Translations under genes and position numbers: made by a program
The notes under the pieces: model-generated
Database searches by the model: none
What the model saw: the letters and a program-made list of their open reading frames with translations, nothing else
What the model was told of the DNA's origin: nothing
Origin: Thermoflexibacter ruber
GTDB taxonomy: Bacteria > Bacteroidota > Bacteroidia > Cytophagales > Thermoflexibacteraceae
Direction of reading: 5' to 3'
Assembly (NCBI RefSeq): GCF_900113045.1
Contig: NZ_FONY01000005.1
Location: forward strand, 124,001 to 188,000
Length of the DNA: 64,000 nucleotides
Shown here: positions 60,149 to 64,000 of the stretch, piece by piece
How the letters are laid out: the number at the start of each line of letters is the position of its first letter
How positions within the stretch are numbered: position 1 is the stretch's first letter

Positions 60149-60180
60149 AAACCCTAAGCATCATCAAATACTTAGGGTTT
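60149..60180 (-). terminator. terminator of the zinc-ribbon coiled-coil gene
   Basis: Perfect 10-bp inverted repeat (AAACCCTAAG / CTTAGGGTTT) with a 12-nt loop, 26 bp past the stop codon at 60206. It has a short T-rich sequence on the minus strand. Confidence 0.7.
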
Positions 60181-60205
60181 CGTTTAGATTCTTTAAGAAA
60201 TTGTA

Positions 60206-61018
60206 CTATTCTTCTATCACTTTCACGGGATTATTCAACTCTGCTACTTTTTTGCGAAGGCTTGTTTTCTTTGTTTTTTCTTTTTCTACTACTACCACCT
60301 CCTCCACGTCTGCAAGTACCCTCCCACAATGTTCGCAAACAATAATTTTTTTCTTCTCTCTAATTTCTGCTTGGCGTTGAGGAGGCACCACATTGAAGCA
60401 ACCACCGCAAGCATCTCTCTTTACTACCACTACTGCCAGTCCGTTTTGTGCATTTTCGCGAATTTTTGTATAGGACTTATAAAGGCGAGGCTCTATAGCT
60501 TTGGCTCGTTTTTCTCTCTCTTTCAACAACTTGTCTTCATCCTCCTCGCTCTCAGCCATGATAGTATCTAACTCTTTGCGTTTATTTTTGAGGTCTTTGT
60601 GTCGCTCAGCCAAAATATTTTCTGTTTCCTCTATGGCTTCTTCTTTTTTCTCAATTTTGGCGAGTGTTTCCTTGATTTTCTTTTTAGCTAATTGTATTTC
60701 AAGGTCTTGTAGTTCTATTTCTTTAGCAATAGCCTCAAACTCACGGTTATTTTTTACATTGTTTTGTTGTTGCTGATACTTTTCTATGAGCCGCTCTGCT
60801 TCTTTGATTTCTATTTTATGCTTAGAGATAGCTTCGTTAAGTACATTCAATTCTTCCTTAAACTTGCCAATTCTCGTTTCGTAACCTGCGATTTCATCTT
60901 CTAAGTCTTGTACCTCAACGGGTAAATCGCCACGTACTTTTCTGATTTCATCTAATTTAGAGTCAATGTTTTGGAGTTTTAAAAGAGCTTCTAATTTTTT
61001 TGCGACTGTATTTTCCAT
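60206..61018 (-). CDS. C4-type zinc-ribbon coiled-coil protein
   Basis: 270 residues: a long coiled coil (about 5-185) followed by a C4 zinc ribbon (DUF164 family) with DACGGCFNVVPPQ and IVCEHCGRVLADV, giving CxxC pairs. A lysine- and valine-rich tail follows. Family members are conserved across bacteria and may act in RNA or protein quality control, but no activity is settled. It is a single gene with a terminator. Confidence 0.9.
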   Translation of the reverse strand: MENTVAKKLEALLKLQNIDSKLDEIRKVRGDLPVEVQDLEDEIAGYETRIGKFKEELNVLNEAISKHKIEIKEAERLIEKYQQQQNNVKNNREFEAIAKEIELQDLEIQLAKKKIKETLAKIEKKEEAIEETENILAERHKDLKNKRKELDTIMAESEEDEDKLLKEREKRAKAIEPRLYKSYTKIRENAQNGLAVVVVKRDACGGCFNVVPPQRQAEIREKKKIIVCEHCGRVLADVEEVVVVEKEKTKKTSLRKKVAELNNPVKVIEE

Positions 61019-61334
61019 AGAATAGAGCGGTGTCTTTTGCTTGCAACTATTTGTTTATGTGTTACTTAAACTTTAATAATTTTATTAGCCCATCTTTACT
61101 AACAAAGATTATGGCTTTTAAAACTTGCAAAGTTAAAAAACATTTTTCCAAAAAATAAGCTAATCTAAACATTTATCTTTGAAATTTTTGTAAAAAAACC
61201 AGTTGGAAAGGCAAAACTTTTATAAGTGATGCCACAAATAAGACATAGCGAGTTGATTGATATTTTAAGAACCCAAAACCAAGAACAAAAAAGTCCAAAA
61301 AAATCGTAACTTGCACCCATAAAAAGGAGTGAGA
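61019..61334. other. intergenic DNA with short fragments of uncertain origin
   Basis: AT-rich. A 26-residue open frame (61229-61309, starting MPQIRHSELIDILRTQNQEQ) is coding-like and may be the remnant of an N-terminus from the decayed restriction-modification region. No gene can be called. Confidence 0.35.
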
Positions 61335-61522
61335 ATGCTAACAAAAGAACTGGTAATAGAACTAAAAAACAAAAGTAACGGAGATTTAGCCCATCTAATT
61401 GATAAGCAAAAGGATATGGGAGTATTGCATTTATTTTAGAAAATTTCGGCTTCTTGCCAAAAAATTTTAATGGAAGTTTTTTAGTAGATTTACTCAAACA
61501 CGATATTGCGAAAATTTTGTAG
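61335..61522 (+). pseudogene. fragment of a HEAT-repeat DNA methyltransferase-like gene, frameshifted
   Basis: ATG 61335 opens a 34-residue frame (MLTKELVIELKNKSNGDLAH and on to VLHLF, stop at 61437). In another frame the sequence continues as ILENFGFLPKNFNGSFLVDL and ends at 61522. Joining them needs a one-base shift in the T-rich run at about 61430. The combined N-terminus resembles HEAT-containing N4-type DNA methyltransferases of Bacteroidota restriction-modification systems, from memory, not proven. A Shine-Dalgarno-like AAGGAG lies before the ATG, unusual for this genome. Confidence 0.45.
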
Positions 61523-61714
61523 GGACAATCAAGGGAATTTTGTTACTTTCCAATGAAATTATGAATGGGTTAAAAATTTTATTTCCCAAAGGTGATTTTT
61601 CTGTCCAAATAGAAGATTTGCAATGCAAGCAAATCCATTTTGTGCATTCAGGTTTGTGTTTGACAATAACGGAAAAATTGTGGGTAATTTGATTGATTAT
61701 ATTTAAAATAAACC
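61523..61714. other. coding-like remnant between methyltransferase fragment and repeat
   Basis: The + frame starting near 61530 reads NEIMNGLKILFPKGDFSVQI and continues to a stop at 61691. It looks protein-derived, but I cannot assign it. It may belong to the same decayed methyltransferase. Confidence 0.3.
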
Positions 61715-61913
61715 CCTTAGGGCTGTAATCTTTGTAGTATCGTTGTTTTGCCAAAATTTCACGCCTACGGCGTTTTTTATCATAAAATCAATAATTTTCT
61801 ACAAAGATACCAAGCCTAAAGGCTTTTAAAATACAATTTTTGTAACAAGCCCGTCAGGGCTGTAATCTTGGTAGCAAAAAATATCAATCATCAACAAAAA
61901 ACGCCGTAGGCGT
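61715..61913. repeat. intergenic palindrome/complementary-arm repeat, copy D
   Basis: Palindromes CCC-CTTA-GGG (about 61713-61722), ACGCC-TAC-GGCGT (61761-61773), AAGCC-TAAA-GGCTT (61812-61825), AGCCC-GTCA-GGGCT (61848-61861) and ACGCC-GTA-GGCGT (61901-61913). The complementary arms are ATCTTTGTAG (61728-61737) and CTACAAAGAT (61799-61808), a co-varied version of the arms in copies A and B. A further AATCTTGGTAGC half lies at 61864-61875. The element lies between the two remnants of the restriction-modification system. Confidence 0.75.
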
Positions 61914-61936
61914 AAAATAATTTAAACAAAAAGAAA

Positions 61937-62492
61937 ATGACTTTAACTGAACAAGTAACGAAAAGTATCATTTTACGTCTGATAAAAGGGCAAGACTACC
62001 GCATAGAAGTTGTGGCACTTATCAACGCCCAATTTTTGCAGTTTGCTATGGACTTTTTTGAAAAAATCGTACAGGCAAAATTGCGAAACAAAGACGTGAT
62101 GGATTGGTACAAAAAGGAGTTTCTAAATCCTGCGTTTTTCGTGGCGTGAGTGTAGAACTGAACATAAACGAAAGCCTAATCGTCATCAATACCTTAGCAG
62201 TAAAGCGTGCCGCTTTGCGTAGTGGCTTATGGAGTACGACAGGTAAAAAAGTTGAAAAACCACTTATGCAAACCTTATGTATGCTTTTTGATGTACCGAC
62301 AGAAAACTGTGCCATTCATTTGAAAGGTGCAAAAGCTAAGCAAGAAGATGACTTAGACTTTGAACGAGAAATTGACTTTTACCTCATAAGCAACGGACAG
62401 AACCACAAATGCGAAGTTTGGATATTCCGTACAACAAATTTTCAGGCGACATAGACAAGAAATTGGCAGAAATATTTGCGTTAATATTCTGA
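61937..62492 (+). pseudogene. decayed CfrBI-family restriction endonuclease gene
   Basis: Three pieces in different frames. 61937-62149 starts MTLTEQVTKSIILRLIKGQD and ends with a stop after DWYKKEFLNP. From about 62137, in another frame, FRGVSVELNINESLIVINTL continues to HKCEV. From 62418 to 62492 a third frame reads LDIPYNKFSGDIDKKLAEIF and a C-terminus ALIF. In order they look like the N-terminal, central and C-terminal parts of a CfrBI-type endonuclease with at least two internal deletions. Identification is from memory of the family and needs a database search. The protein cannot be functional. Confidence 0.6.
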
Positions 62493-62654
62493 AAATGAGT
62501 GTGATAAAAAACAAAAACATTAGCCAACATTGCATTTGTAGCAAGGCGGGTTAATTTGTACTTTCTATAAACTTTGTGCGTAGAGCAAGGGAAGTGCCAC
62601 TAAACCAGCTCTGCACAAATACATTTGCGATATGCACACTACCTCATAAAAATG

Positions 62655-62662
62655 TAACTTTG
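62655..62662 (+). promoter_or_regulatory. TAnnTTTG -7 box upstream of the nucleoside hydrolase pseudogene
   Basis: TAACTTTG matches the -7 consensus exactly and lies 23 bp before the ATG at 62686. No TTTG -33 box at the right distance was seen. Confidence 0.45.
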
Positions 62663-62685
62663 TACTTGCATCACAAAAATTAACT

Positions 62686-63625
62686 ATGAACATGAAAAAC
62701 ACTCTTTTATCTTTTTTTTGCTTATACTTTTTATCAACTATGCTATTAGCCCAAAGCAAGCAAAAAGTATGGTTAGATGCGGATACGGGCAATGAGATAG
62801 ACGACCTCTATGCCATAGCTCGCTTGGTCAAAGAACAAAGTATAGACCTTGTTGGGTTGAGTGCTGCACATTTTAACAATGCTGATTTATTGGTCTTTGA
62901 AAAATGGAATGGGTATGAAAGCAAGGGACTAAATACAGTACAAGAAAGCCAAAAACTTAATGAGCAGATTTTAAAGGCATTAGGCAGATTAGATATTCCT
63001 CACCCAATAAATAGGAGCAGACCGACAAATTGGCAGGGCATGGGGACAAGAGGACCCGCGAGATTCTCCTGCAGCACGGGCAATGATTAATGCTACAAAA
63101 GTACTTCCACAAGGAGAAAAACTCGACATTATTACCATAGGGGCTATGACCAACCTTGCAGCGGCGGTAATGATTGCACCTGAGATTTTGCCTAAAATTC
63201 GTTGCTTTGTGTTAGGAGCAAAGTACAATCCTAAGACAAAGATATGGAACAAAAGCGAATTTAATATTCGCAATGATTTAAACGCATTTGACTATCTTCT
63301 TAATAAAGAAGGTTTAGACTTAACAGTGATGCCTTTGGAGGCGGCCTTCCCGCTACAATTTGATAGACAGGAAACCTACCAACGCTTAGATGAAAGCAAG
63401 GAAATAGAAAAAATATTAGCAGATAGGTGGAAAGAACACAACCCCCAAGATAAAACTCGCATTATGTGGGACTTAGCTTTGGTGGAAGCCTATCTCCATC
63501 CACAATGGTCGCAGATAAAAAAAGCTAAAACCCCTCCTGAAAACAAACAAAGAACAATAAAAGTATATGTAAAAATCGACGCAAAAGCCTGTGCAGAAGA
63601 TTTTTGGAAGGCATTGCAAAGGTGA
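62686..63625 (+). pseudogene. secreted nucleoside hydrolase gene broken by a 4-bp tandem duplication
   Basis: The first frame codes a signal peptide (to about residue 23) and the inosine-uridine hydrolase motif LDADTGNEIDD (the DxDxxxxDD calcium site is DADTGNEIDD), up to DIPHPI. The second frame (to 63625) continues with GADRQIGRAWG, PRDSPAARAMINAT, IITIGAMTNLAAA and MPLEAAFPL. The frames join if one of two tandem AATA units (63006-63009, 63010-63013) is removed, giving a clean 311-residue protein. Either the gene is inactive, phase-variable, or the duplication is a sequencing error. Confidence 0.88.
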
Positions 63626-63642
63626 AAAATTAGCTTTTAAAA

Positions 63643-63696
63643 TACAATTATCCTCTTGTACAATTATCCTCTTGGCAAAGTTTGAAACTTTGCCAA
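63643..63696. repeat. 16-bp tandem duplication and hairpin after the nucleoside hydrolase
   Basis: TACAATTATCCTCTTG occurs twice in tandem (63643-63658, 63659-63674). A perfect 12-bp hairpin (TTGGCAAAGTTT, 1-nt centre, AAACTTTGCCAA; 63672-63696) follows and may act as a terminator for the convergent genes. Confidence 0.75.
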
Positions 63697-63741
63697 AAGA
63701 ATAAAACTTTATTTGCTGAGTTGGAAAATTAGACTTATATT

Positions 63742-64000
63742 TTAAAACATCAGCTTTTTTACCAACTCCACTGCTTGATTAATAATCGTATGTGGCATAT
63801 TGGGATATACTTGCAAGTGTACTTCTGCTCCTAAACCTTCCATGATTTTTTTTGAATCTTCGGAACGGCTGAGCGGCACATGAGGGTCTATATCGCTATT
63901 CACTATGACAGCCTTAGTCCCTTTAAAATCACCTTGATAGCGTTCAGCCAATAACTTATCACCAATTAGCCCCCCTATGAAAGCTGCAATGCCTGCATAT
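63742..64000 (-). CDS. alpha/beta hydrolase (phospholipase/carboxylesterase type), C-terminal part
   Basis: The frame is open to the right window edge (AGIAAFIGGLIGDKL), so the TTG at 63951 is internal. About 85 residues are visible, with the catalytic aspartate in SDIDPHVPLSR and the histidine in YPNMPHTI, typical of the esterase/phospholipase-type carboxylesterases. The nucleophile serine lies outside the window. Cytoplasmic or secreted location cannot be judged. Confidence 0.8.
   Translation of the reverse strand, partial: YAGIAAFIGGLIGDKLLAERYQGDFKGTKAVIVNSDIDPHVPLSRSEDSKKIMEGLGAEVHLQVYPNMPHTIINQAVELVKKLMF

Noticed and set aside
61165-61754. Two minus-strand ORFs of 110 and 86 codons
   Set aside because: Low-complexity, AT-rich translation without family features; the plus strand contains the protein-like remnants.

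Overview
The window is AT-rich chromosomal DNA from a member of the Bacteroidota, most likely a Cytophagales-type bacterium. The evidence is the set of lineage-typical families (HYC_CC_PP copper protein, DUF4783, membrane-anchored LytTR regulator, C4 zinc-ribbon coiled coil, SiaB/SiaC pair, many outer-membrane beta-barrels and lipoproteins), the near absence of Shine-Dalgarno sequences, and several TAnnTTTG promoter -7 boxes. No rRNA, tRNA, CRISPR array or intact transposase was seen. The species cannot be named from the sequence alone.

Layout. 1-15962: housekeeping and metabolism: the end of asd, a PAS/DHp protein without an ATPase domain, dnaB, a CoA-binding protein, a beta-lactamase-fold lipoprotein, a LytTR regulator, a COG2509 flavoprotein, a class I photolyase, an alpha/beta hydrolase with a BadF-type sugar kinase, tagaturonate reductase and a GT-B glycosyltransferase. 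16249-24390: envelope and signalling: a FadL-like protein, a siaB-siaC partner-switch pair closed by a strong terminator, a coiled-coil membrane protein with a transglutaminase-fold partner, an OmpA-type lipoprotein, an M16 peptidase overlapping dtd, DUF4783 and a small barrel. 24434-38666: a secreted FAD oxidoreductase, a copper-handling cluster (AraC/HMA regulator, periplasmic HMA protein, HYC_CC_PP), a large M14 peptidase, HMG-CoA lyase, a PhoX-like lipoprotein, a di-haem peroxidase with a helical N-terminal extension, a PIN toxin and a Rieske protein.

38912-51170 is the most distinctive accessory block. It holds two E-set/esterase paralogues, a 1238-residue ThuA-propeller-HEAT-CARDB-cupredoxin protein, a Gfo/Idh/MocA oxidoreductase, a sugar epimerase and a double esterase, with a divergent AraC regulator. 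It reads as a locus for extracellular de-esterification of a glycan or glycoconjugate followed by oxidation and epimerisation of the released sugar. A roughly 72-bp promoter/operator module is present twice, on either side of the double esterase gene.

51187-61018 returns to core genes: cytochrome c peroxidase, groES-groEL, PepSY, exopolyphosphatase, saccharopine dehydrogenase, mannonate dehydratase, a GPP34 protein and a zinc-ribbon coiled coil. 61019-64000 is decaying DNA: remnants of a restriction-modification system (HEAT-type methyltransferase start and CfrBI-like endonuclease), a nucleoside hydrolase broken by a 4-bp tandem duplication, and the end of a carboxylesterase gene.

Three intergenic sites (26505-26652, 41293-41436, about 61715-61913) carry related repeat elements built from short palindromes and a pair of complementary arms. 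The arms differ between sites but stay complementary, which suggests selection on a structure.
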